Below are positions 1-4,440 of a DNA stretch of 11,238 bases, piece after piece. Positions within the stretch are counted from its first letter, which is position 1; the number at the start of each line of letters is the position of its first letter. The DNA lies in contig JBBRMT010000158.1 of the NCBI GenBank assembly GCA_038230695.1, positions 1 through 11,238 on the forward strand, read 5' to 3'. The notes beneath the pieces are model-generated. The model was not told the DNA's origin. It saw only the letters and a list, made by a program, of their open reading frames with translations, and did no database searches. A program made the position numbers and the translations under genes. The stretch is from QHBQ01 sp038230695. GTDB lineage: Bacteria > Chloroflexota > Chloroflexia > QHBQ01.

Positions 1-299
1 CTGTCTACCAACTCCTGCATATAATCGAAGGCAGCGGCATGGTTAGTCGTCTCGATGTACTCACGTAGCGGGTGGCCGCCAACAGTCAAACCCTCCTCCA
101 GAATTAGCCTGGTCTCGTTGAGGTCAAGCGTGTTGCCCTCAATCGCGGTGGAGTGGTGGGTTAGCACCACCCGCAGGTCGCGGTGCAGGTAGCGCACCAC
201 ATCGGGTCCCAGTGGGCGGTAATAATCCAGCCGTCGCCGCTTATCTTCAATGCGGCTAGCCAGCTGACGGGACATTCGCACGGTAATATGGTCAGCCAT
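1..299 (-). CDS. Fic-domain protein, N-terminal part (runs off the window)
   Basis: The frame opens at ATG 299 and runs off the left edge after 99 codons, so only the N-terminus is seen. A good ribosome binding site (GAGGAGG) lies about 5 bases upstream, which fixes the start. Residues 46-60 contain H-H-S-T-A-I-E-G-N, which matches the (S/T)xxxE(G/N) inhibitory motif of Fic enzymes (Ser50, Glu54, Gly55). It continues into L-I-L-E-E-G-L-T-V-G-G, also typical of the Fic N-terminal region. In the family, Fic proteins transfer AMP or another phosphate-containing group from a nucleotide to target hydroxyls, and this helix blocks ATP binding. An N-terminal position makes it a class II, self-inhibited Fic. 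The catalytic HxFx(D/E)GNGR motif would lie beyond the edge and cannot be checked. The first 20 residues (T-V-R-M-S-R-Q-L-A) resemble a small DNA-binding or ribbon segment, but that is only a guess. Confidence 0.8.
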   Translation of the reverse strand, partial: MADHITVRMSRQLASRIEDKRRRLDYYRPLGPDVVRYLHRDLRVVLTHHSTAIEGNTLDLNETRLILEEGLTVGGHPLREYIETTNHAAAFDYMQELVD

Positions 300-318
300 C
301 ACACCCTCCTCTGACACG

Positions 319-361
319 TAATTAGACGATTAGGTGTATTTTATGCGAAATCGTCTAATTA
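319..361. promoter_or_regulatory. Perfect 13-bp inverted repeat upstream of the Fic gene, likely operator
   Basis: Arms TAATTAGACGATT (319-331) and AATCGTCTAATTA (349-361) are perfectly complementary and separated by 17 bases. The arm centres are 30 bp apart, about three helical turns. The element lies 20 bases upstream of the Fic start codon and spans AT-rich sequence with -10-like hexamers on the minus strand (TAAAAT near 340). The position suggests a repressor site overlapping the promoter. A hairpin in the leader is the alternative. I could not assign a convincing -35 box. Confidence 0.6.
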
Positions 362-450
362 TGCCACTCAATGGTGCTTGAAGGGGTAGCTCCGCCTGTT
401 CACCATGCAAGCGGGGCTAAATCTATGCGTACTTTGTGCAGTTACTATCG

Positions 451-516
451 AGCAGGCGGCAGGATTTGAACCTGCGTTCTCCTGGATCGGCGCTCTGCCA
501 ACTGAGCTACACCTGC
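451..516 (-). tRNA. tRNA-Gly-like gene with the anticodon arm collapsed (probable pseudo-tRNA)
   Basis: On the minus strand the sequence forms a 7-bp acceptor stem (GCAGGTG with CGCCTGC, one T-G pair), TA at positions 8-9, a 4-bp D stem (GCTC/GAGC) with loop AGTTGGCA, and a perfect T arm (GCAGG, loop TTCAAAT, CCTGC). It ends in discriminator T with no encoded CCA. The acceptor sequence and U73 discriminator resemble bacterial tRNA-Gly. Only about 15 bases (CCGATCCAGGAGAAC) lie between base 26 and the T stem, where 22 are expected for anticodon arm plus variable loop. No 5-bp anticodon stem can be formed, so the gene totals 66 nt. Either it is a relic with a 7-nt deletion, or it is a tRNA-like RNA kept for another purpose, such as an attachment-site remnant. 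It lies between the SSB-like gene and the Fic gene. Confidence 0.65.
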
Positions 517-541
517 TGTGCTGCTATTAATTTGTTGCTAT

Positions 542-607
542 GCCGGATGGGGGCGAGCAGGAGGGCGGGTACGTCCCGCATGGCCTTCCCTTTCGACCCC
601 ATCCGGC
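542..607. repeat. Long inverted repeat downstream of the SSB-like gene
   Basis: Outer arms GCCGGATGGGG (542-552) and CCCCATCCGGC (597-607) are an 11-bp perfect inverted repeat. Inside lies a second stem, GCGGG / CCCGC, with a five-base loop. The structure begins 20 bases past the stop of the SSB-like gene and precedes the tRNA-like gene. It could end or protect the transcript, but no T-run follows on either strand, so it is not a standard intrinsic terminator. Confidence 0.5.
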
Positions 608-627
608 GGGCGGATTTGCTGTGCTGG

Positions 628-1563
628 TTAGACCTGCGCCAGCGCCTGGCTGGTCTTCGCGGCGCGGGCCTTCGGGGCGGGCTGCGCGGTAACTGCCAGG
701 GCGGGCTGCTCCGCCTGCGGCGCGGCGACCTTGGCGGCCTGCTGCTTCTGGCCGTGGTTGTCCAGCACCCTCGCGGTGATGTTGAAGCCCTGCTGGAAGA
801 TGCCCTGCCGGTCAGTGTAGCTGTTCGGGCTGAATTGGCCCAGCACCGTAATGCGGTCGCCTTCCTGCATCTCGGCATGGGCGAGGATCGCCTGATCGCC
901 CCACATCGTCACCTTGTGGCGGCGGGTGGCTGGCGTGCCGCTGAAGTTGGTGTACTGCTCGCTCACGCTGAAGTTGAGCCGCGCCTGGCTGGTCTCAGTC
1001 GCCTTGGTCATCTGGATGTTCTGGGCAGTGCCGCGCAGCACGATGTTCGCCTTCTGAATGCTGTCTGGGGGAGCAACGACCGCGTACGCGACTTCGCCAA
1101 ACTTCTCACTGGCCTGATAGTACAGGCCGTCGCTGGCGTGGTAGGTGATCGCATCCACCACAAGGTTAGCTGCGGTCTGATAGGCAGGCTTGGTCTCGCT
1201 GCTCTTCTCGTCGGTATAGGTGATCGGCTCACCATCCTTCAGTGCGGGCCACGAGCGGTAGCTGGCGTGTCCGCTCAGGGTGACCAGCATCCCAGTCTGG
1301 AGGACGTTAGCCATCGCCTCGGCCAGCGGGCCGAGGATGGCCGCCTTGAACCACTGGGTCTGCGGCACACGGGTGGTACCCTCCTGCTTGGGCGGGTTCA
1401 GCGCGACATCGAGGTTGAAGACTGGCGTGGTTACGCCGGTCGCTTCGCTTGTGGCGTAGTGGAAATCGCCGTCCTCGATGCTGCCGATGCGCCCGGTGAT
1501 ACTTGCCTGGTTGTTCTTGTTGCCGTTACTGCCATTCTGACTTGCCTTGATCTGGGTATCCAT
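628..1563 (-). CDS. SSB-like protein with two tandem OB folds
   Basis: A 311-aa protein; ATG 1563 is preceded by AAAGGA at 8 bases spacing. Two segments look like the single-stranded DNA-binding OB fold. Residues about 20-105 carry I-T-G-R-I-G, V-F-N-L-D-V-A-L, T-Q-W-F-K-A-A-I-L-G-P-L-A-E and G-M-L-V-T-L-S-G-H. Residues about 172-268 carry I-V-L-R-G-T-A, R-L-N-F-S-V-S-E, H-K-V-T-M-W-G-D-Q-A and G-D-R-I-T-V-L-G-Q-F. Two OB folds per chain are known in Deinococcus-Thermus SSB, which works as a dimer, so a similar arrangement is possible here. The C-terminal tail (270-311) is rich in Gln, Ala and Lys and ends A-L-A-Q-V. It lacks the acidic D-D-x-I-P-F-like tip that recruits partner proteins in housekeeping SSBs. 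I infer an element-encoded SSB paralogue that coats ssDNA without the usual partners. A second possibility is a plasmid accessory protein that kept the fold but changed its role. Confidence 0.75.
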   Translation of the reverse strand: MDTQIKASQNGSNGNKNNQASITGRIGSIEDGDFHYATSEATGVTTPVFNLDVALNPPKQEGTTRVPQTQWFKAAILGPLAEAMANVLQTGMLVTLSGHASYRSWPALKDGEPITYTDEKSSETKPAYQTAANLVVDAITYHASDGLYYQASEKFGEVAYAVVAPPDSIQKANIVLRGTAQNIQMTKATETSQARLNFSVSEQYTNFSGTPATRRHKVTMWGDQAILAHAEMQEGDRITVLGQFSPNSYTDRQGIFQQGFNITARVLDNHGQKQQAAKVAAPQAEQPALAVTAQPAPKARAAKTSQALAQV

Positions 1564-1660
1564 TGTTAAGATCCTTTCTCGCCCGCTTAGGGGCTACATT
1601 TATGGGTGATAGTTGTTCTCGTCGGACAAGCCGCGTTGCTATCCGACCTGGTTACTGCCC

Positions 1661-1696
1661 TACCCAGCGGCAAGGCGTGTGCCTTGCCGCTGGGTA
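1661..1696. repeat. Perfect 16-bp hairpin with GGCAAGGC core (copy 1)
   Basis: Arms 1661-1676 and 1681-1696 pair over 16 bp (outer TACCCAGC, inner GGCAAGGC) around a GTGT loop. It lies in the gap between the 52-aa ORF and the SSB-like gene. No T-tract follows on either strand. It shares its inner core with hairpins at 2148, 2545, 3396 and, in part, 9252. Confidence 0.75.
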
Positions 1697-1779
1697 CGTG
1701 TCTTAGGCGACGTTTGGGTAAATCTTGACCGGGCCGTCGCGTCCCGGTCGGTCTTGACTACCTCGACTACATCCCGTCA

Positions 1780-1938
1780 TCAGGCCAGGCGGCAGTTGGC
1801 CTGACCGTCGGGAAGCGTTCTGGCTACCGATGGCACCTTCGCATCCCCGGCCTTAGCCGTAGGCTGGGGCGAACTGGCGATCGCCGCCTTCTTGTCACTG
1901 CCTGCCGGTAGGGTGGCGATGCGTGTACTGGTTGCCAT
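1780..1938 (-). CDS. Small hypothetical protein (52 aa), possibly interrupted
   Basis: ATG 1938 follows a GAGGAG ribosome binding site with 9-10 bases spacing. The product begins M-A-T-S-T-R-I-A-T-L-P-A-G and is basic and Ala/Lys-rich, with no membrane segment. It ends T-L-P-D-G-Q-A-N-C-R-L-A at two consecutive TGA codons (1780-1782 and 1777-1779). Beyond them the same frame still reads R-D-V-V-E-V-V-K-T-D-R-D, and a second frame opens at an ATG overlapping the stops and reads to P-V-K-I-Y-P-N-V-A-stop. The protein-like text in both frames suggests that an original protein of about 75-80 aa has been broken by point and frameshift changes. I do not recognise a family. Confidence 0.4.
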   Translation of the reverse strand: MATSTRIATLPAGSDKKAAIASSPQPTAKAGDAKVPSVARTLPDGQANCRLA

Positions 1939-2147
1939 TGGTACACTCTCCTCTGTTATTTAGCCAGGGTCTGCTCTTGACCGGCTGGCTCCGCTGCTAA
2001 AGCCGAAGCCATCCAGCCATGGTGTAGAGATAGGGCGGCCCGCCGGTCGCGCCCGGTGGCTATCGCGGTGTTCCGTGCCTAATCCCAACGTTCGGAATAA
2101 GGGGAGACTTGCCGGTTCCCTACTTTCCAACATCCTCTTCGCGGCGG

Positions 2148-2177
2148 GCGGAAGGCAAGGCAGCTGCCTTGTCCCGC
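2148..2177. repeat. Hairpin with GGCAAGGC core (copy 2)
   Basis: GGCAAGGC (2154-2161), loop AGCT, then GCCTTGTC (2166-2173, one G-T pair). The centre is a perfect 16-bp palindrome. A short outer stem GCGG/CCGC is offset by an AA bulge. It lies just downstream of the 102-aa gene on the minus strand. The 1939-2193 gap around it shows no other convincing gene. Confidence 0.6.
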
Positions 2178-2193
2178 CTGCTCTCGCCATCTG

Positions 2194-2502
2194 CTAGCCT
2201 TCATCTAGCGGTGGGATGGGGCCGGTTGCCAGCGCCATGCCCGCTGCGGTCAGGCGGTAGGCGCGGGCGGTGACGAACCCACTGTGCATCACAGGCACAC
2301 CTGCAATCGGCTCGATCAGCCCTCCCGCGATGAACTCGGCAGCCAGCCGCCGGTTTTCGGACCAGTCCTTCAGCCAGAAACCGTCGGCGGGTAGGGGCGG
2401 CGCACCCTCGATAGCCGCACTGAGGGTGCCAGCCGGGCCATCCTCGTCCCACAACTGCAGCTTTAGCTGGCCGTTATCCAACCTGGTCACCACGATTCGC
2501 AT
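2194..2502 (-). CDS. Hypothetical protein, 102 aa
   Basis: I place the start at ATG 2502 because AAAGGAG lies 5-6 bases upstream. An in-frame ATG at 2526 also has a usable GGGAG site and would add 8 residues. The sequence begins M-R-I-V-V-T-R-L-D-N-G-Q-L-K-L-Q-L-W-D, a beta-hairpin-like start. It continues with a mixed helical part (W-L-K-D-W-S-E-N-R-R-L-A-A-E-F-I-A-G-G-L-I-E) and a V-T-A-R-A-Y-R-L-T-A-A-G-M-A-L stretch that resembles the wing and C-terminal helix of a small winged-helix protein. This fold suggestion is weak. There are no cysteines, signal peptide or membrane segment. It belongs to the same leftward series as the SSB-like gene and is soluble by composition. Confidence 0.6.
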   Translation of the reverse strand: MRIVVTRLDNGQLKLQLWDEDGPAGTLSAAIEGAPPLPADGFWLKDWSENRRLAAEFIAGGLIEPIAGVPVMHSGFVTARAYRLTAAGMALATGPIPPLDEG

Positions 2503-2544
2503 CGCTTCTCCTTTCGTCTTGTGCATACCTGCTCCCACCCCAGC

Positions 2545-2584
2545 CGACCGCTAAGGGCAAGGCCTCGAGCCTTGCCTGCGGTCG
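2545..2584. repeat. Hairpin with GGCAAGGC core (copy 3)
   Basis: Outer arms CGACCGC (2545-2551) and GCGGTCG (2578-2584) enclose the inner stem GGCAAGGC (2556-2563) and GCCTTGCC (2569-2576), loop CTCGA. It sits upstream of the 102-aa gene. Its outer arms differ from the other copies but remain self-complementary. Confidence 0.75.
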
Positions 2585-2642
2585 CTCTCAACCAGCGCGG
2601 CGGCGTAGCCTCGGCCGGGCTAGCTTCACCCTGGATGTCGGG

Positions 2643-2681
2643 TAAAAGCGGGGATTGTAGCTGCTGACAACCAACCCCGCT
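2643..2681 (-). terminator. Rho-independent terminator of the small-gene cluster
   Basis: On the minus strand, AGCGGGG and CCCCGCT (complements of 2675-2681 and 2647-2653) form the outer stem. A nested TTGT/ACAA stem lies inside, and TTTT (2644-2647) overlaps and follows the stem. It starts one base past the stop codon of the 112-aa gene, the expected place for an end-of-operon terminator. Confidence 0.6.
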
Positions 2682-2682
2682 A

Positions 2683-3021
2683 TTACTCGCTCGGCCAATC
2701 TTGCAATCTTTCGCATCTCGCCCCCCTCTCGACCGAGGCCGCTAGCTGGTCACTTATTGCCACCTGCTCGCTCTGCTCCATCCAGAGATCAAGCGCCCGC
2801 TTTGCATTCGTCTCACGCCCGGCGATGATACTCAGCCATGCTGGTTTTATCTGCCACACGCCCCCTGCCATAAAGCGCGGGCATAGTGGCGCGGTTATAT
2901 TCTCTGCAAACAGCTCGTCGCTCTCAAAGAAGTAGCGGGTGCCGCTTGCCATCCCCCTGGTTAGCGCCCCGCAGTCGCGACAGGGCCGGGGTAGTGCTAC
3001 CCTAAACTTTATGTGCTTCAT
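2683..3021 (-). CDS. Hypothetical protein with CxxC, 112 aa
   Basis: The start is taken at ATG 3021 (M-K-H-I-K-F-R-V), not at the longer in-frame start at 3048. Its ATGA overlaps the stop of the upstream 60-aa gene and a GGAAG site lies just upstream, which is typical of translational coupling. Residues 14-17 form C-R-D-C and a third cysteine follows near residue 47 (A-P-L-C-P-R-F), so a small metal site is possible. The middle is aromatic-rich (R-Y-F-F-E-S-D-E-L-F) and the C-terminal half is predicted helical (N-A-K-R-A-L-D-L-W-M-E-Q-S-E-Q). There is no signal peptide. I do not recognise a family. It is the last gene of the cluster, ending at a terminator. Confidence 0.65.
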   Translation of the reverse strand: MKHIKFRVALPRPCRDCGALTRGMASGTRYFFESDELFAENITAPLCPRFMAGGVWQIKPAWLSIIAGRETNAKRALDLWMEQSEQVAISDQLAASVERGARCERLQDWPSE

Positions 3022-3200
3022 CCAGGCGCTTCCTTTCGCTCCTGCCACCAGCGCAGCGCCGTAGAGGAAGCGCAGCGTGCGAGGTATACCAGCGTGGCGA
3101 AGGTCAGCCCACCAATTGCCGCGCCGCCTGGTGGGTTGCCGCTGGCGAGGAGCAGCGCGATTGCGACGAGTGTGGCAACCCTGATGATTATCGCTTTCAC
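3018..3200 (-). CDS. Small membrane protein, 60 aa
   Basis: It starts at GTG 3200 with a strong AGGAGG site 5 bases upstream. The N-terminal stretch (residues 3-19, I-I-I-R-V-A-T-L-V-A-I-A-L-L-L-A-S) is a membrane segment. A Gly/Pro-rich turn follows (G-N-P-P-G-G-A-A-I-G-G), then a second hydrophobic segment at about 31-43. The tail is basic and tryptophan-containing (R-W-W-Q-E-R-K). The two-helix hairpin and positive C-terminus predict a small inner-membrane protein. Holins and other phage or plasmid membrane miniproteins share this general shape, but nothing here proves such a role. Its TGA overlaps the next start (ATGA), so the two are probably co-translated. Confidence 0.65.
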   Translation of the reverse strand: MKAIIIRVATLVAIALLLASGNPPGGAAIGGLTFATLVYLARCASSTALRWWQERKEAPG

Positions 3201-3209
3201 CTGATCCTC

Positions 3210-3338
3210 CTATTTGCCCAATGCCTGCGCGACATGGGCGATATGTTCCGCCGCCTGCATCAGGCGGGGCAGAATGACTACCCCACCCGCGAGTGCGGAG
3301 ATGAGTAGCGCTGCGAAGAACAGCTTGATTTTGGACAC
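3210..3338 (-). CDS. Very small membrane protein, 42 aa
   Basis: The frame reads from GTG 3338 to TAG 3210, with one clear hydrophobic stretch (residues about 5-25, K-L-F-F-A-A-L-L-I-S-A-L-A-G-G-V-V-I-L) and a short amphipathic tail (M-Q-A-A-E-H-I-A-H-V-A-Q-A-L-G-K). An AGGAGG sits directly against the GTG with no spacing, which is unusual. No ATG or TTG is available in frame, so the start is uncertain. The stop is only 9 bases before the GTG of the 60-aa gene, and that gap contains the gene's ribosome binding site, so they are likely in one transcript. Confidence 0.5.
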   Translation of the reverse strand: MSKIKLFFAALLISALAGGVVILPRLMQAAEHIAHVAQALGK

Positions 3339-3395
3339 CCTCCTGGCTCCTTCCCGGCAGGCGTTTGGCTTTGCCTGCTACAACTCTTTCACAAA

Positions 3396-3432
3396 AGCGG
3401 GCCGGGCAAGGCGATTAGCCTTGCCTCCCGCT
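3396..3432. repeat. Hairpin with GGCAAGGC core (copy 4)
   Basis: Outer arms AGCGGG (3396-3401) and CCCGCT (3427-3432) flank the inner stem GGCAAGGC (3405-3412) and GCCTTGCC (3418-3425), loop GATTA. It lies between the 51-aa and 42-aa genes. A second small hairpin (GCAGGC / GCCTGC, about 3357-3379) follows in the same gap. Confidence 0.7.
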
Positions 3433-3450
3433 TACGCCGCAGATGGGGAG

Positions 3451-3606
3451 CTAGCCCTGACCTTTGCCTCGGCTCTTCAACAGGGCGATAATCATCATGG
3501 TGGCCGTAGTCGCCAGCAGCAGGTAGGTCAGCAGCAGGCCGATGAGGCAGACGGCTACTGCCAGGGTGAGCATCAGCTTGATGATGCGCTCGATCATCAG
3601 TTTCAT
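3451..3606 (-). CDS. Small membrane protein, 51 aa
   Basis: ATG 3606 is preceded by a weak AGAGAAG site. The protein reads M-K-L-M-I-E-R-I-I-K at the N-terminus, followed by an almost unbroken hydrophobic span over residues 11-43 (rich in Leu, Val, Ala, Ile, Met, Thr), and ends in K-S-R-G-K-G-Q-G. The span is long enough for one long or two short membrane helices. A basic C-terminus suggests that end is cytoplasmic. It is the first visible gene of the leftward small-gene cluster. I do not recognise a family. Confidence 0.55.
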   Translation of the reverse strand: MKLMIERIIKLMLTLAVAVCLIGLLLTYLLLATTATMMIIALLKSRGKGQG

Positions 3607-3620
3607 CTTCTCTAAACAGC

Positions 3621-3654
3621 AAAGGAGGAGCAGGTGTTGACCCGCTCCCCCTTT
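3621..3654. repeat. 11-bp hairpin upstream of the small-gene cluster
   Basis: AAAGGAGGAGC (3621-3631) pairs with GCTCCCCCTTT (3644-3654) except for one A-C mismatch, with a 12-base loop. It lies 15 bases upstream of the 51-aa gene. If transcribed leftward it would be in the 5' leader, where it could act as an attenuator or stability element. No T-run follows closely. Confidence 0.4.
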
Positions 3655-3773
3655 CTGTTAGTGTTATACCGCTTCGACCAGCAGGAGATGGAGCATATAA
3701 GGCACCGTAAATGTATAACTTCCGGCACGTCAGATCGGCTATACTGCTGCCAGCAATCTGAGGAAGTTATCTT

Positions 3774-3872
3774 ATGGCTACCGTCACGCTCCCCGGCACC
3801 GCTGGCATAGCGAGTGGCATAGCGAGTGCGGGAGATTATATATTTACGGACCCTAAGGCACAGCAGCCCTGA
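3774..3872 (+). CDS. Possible 32-aa peptide, probably part of the decayed region
   Basis: ATG 3774 has a good GAGGAAG site 7 bases upstream, and a TATACT hexamer lies at 3740-3745 without a clear -35. The peptide contains a repeated G-I-A-S, produced by a perfect 12-bp tandem duplication (GGCATAGCGAGT at 3804-3815 and 3816-3827). It ends as the next frame begins to match the kinase-like relic, so it may only be a chance reading of degraded sequence. Confidence 0.2.
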   Translation: MATVTLPGTAGIASGIASAGDYIFTDPKAQQP

Positions 3873-4382
3873 GCAGCGCCCTGCGCTCACTGCGTTTCTG
3901 GCGATGGGCATGGACGAACCTGGCTGTTGCACTCACCCGATGCAATGGCCGAGAATGTCATTCAGTCATGGACGGAGCGTTTCCCACTGGTGCTGGAAGA
4001 CCTGAGAACCTTGCCGCAGGATGAAGTGATTATTGCTGAAGGGCCGGGTTTGTTCCCCGAATGTGTCTACCCATACCTGGCTGGCCAACAGCAAGCGATG
4101 TGGCTGGTGCCGACCGATGCGGTGTGCCGTGGTTGCCGCACGAGCCGTCTCTTGAGCAGCTACAGCCAGACTAGCGACCCAGCGCAGGCGTTGCAGAAGC
4201 TGATCGAGCGTGGTATGTTGCTGGCGGCCTACGTCAAACATAAAGCGGCGGAACTGAACCTGCGCTGCTTCGAGGTGGATGGCAGCTTGCTGGTCGCGGA
4301 GGTAGGCGCGATAGTGGAGGCACATTTTATGTACGTTTTGAAAACACCAAATTGCTCACTTGACAAACCCGGCAGTGCATGA
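3853..4382 (+). pseudogene. Relic of a P-loop kinase-like protein, truncated and frameshifted
   Basis: From about 3856 one frame reads R-H-S-S-P-E-Q-R-P-A-L-T-A-F-L-A-M-G-M-D-E. At about 3918 the text jumps by a one-base deletion into the next frame, which continues W-L-L-H-S-P-D-A-M-A-E-N-V-I-Q-S-W-T-E-R-F to a stop at 4380-4382. The second part has I-I-A-E-G-P-G-L-F-P-E, W-L-V-P-T, and V-E-A-H-F near the end. This pattern resembles small P-loop nucleoside/aminoglycoside-kinase-like proteins in which A-E-G-P-G-L-F-P-E follows an N-terminal GxxxxGKS loop. No Walker A motif can be found upstream, so the N-terminus is missing. The longest open frame starts at a TTG (3927) without a ribosome binding site. 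Family naming is from memory of the motif pattern and is tentative; the frameshift and the missing P-loop are visible. Confidence 0.65.
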
Positions 4383-4388
4383 TATTAT
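4360..4388 (+). promoter_or_regulatory. Strong sigma-70-type promoter for the 1019-aa exported protein
   Basis: TTGACA (4360-4365), a 17-base spacer and TATTAT (4383-4388) give a near-consensus promoter about 50 bases upstream of the ATG at 4441. The -35 box lies inside the last codons of the kinase-like relic. A GGAG site 8 bases before the ATG completes the signal. Confidence 0.8.
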
Positions 4389-4440
4389 TTTCCACACAAA
4401 TAACTAGAATACTTACACATTACTGGTTGGAGATGCACCT

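Noticed and set aside
436..1569. 377-aa plus-strand reading frame
   Set aside because: It starts inside the tRNA-like gene (R-R-Q-D-L-N-L-R-S-P-G is the classic antisense tRNA translation) and runs antisense to the SSB-like gene, whose protein has recognisable OB folds.
1960..2190. 76-aa minus-strand reading frame
   Set aside because: Arg/Pro/Ser-rich text typical of GC-rich non-coding DNA, no good ribosome binding site, and it spans the hairpin at 2148-2177.
3612..3932. 106-aa minus-strand reading frame
   Set aside because: Overlaps the kinase relic and leader hairpin, has low-quality composition and no ribosome binding site.
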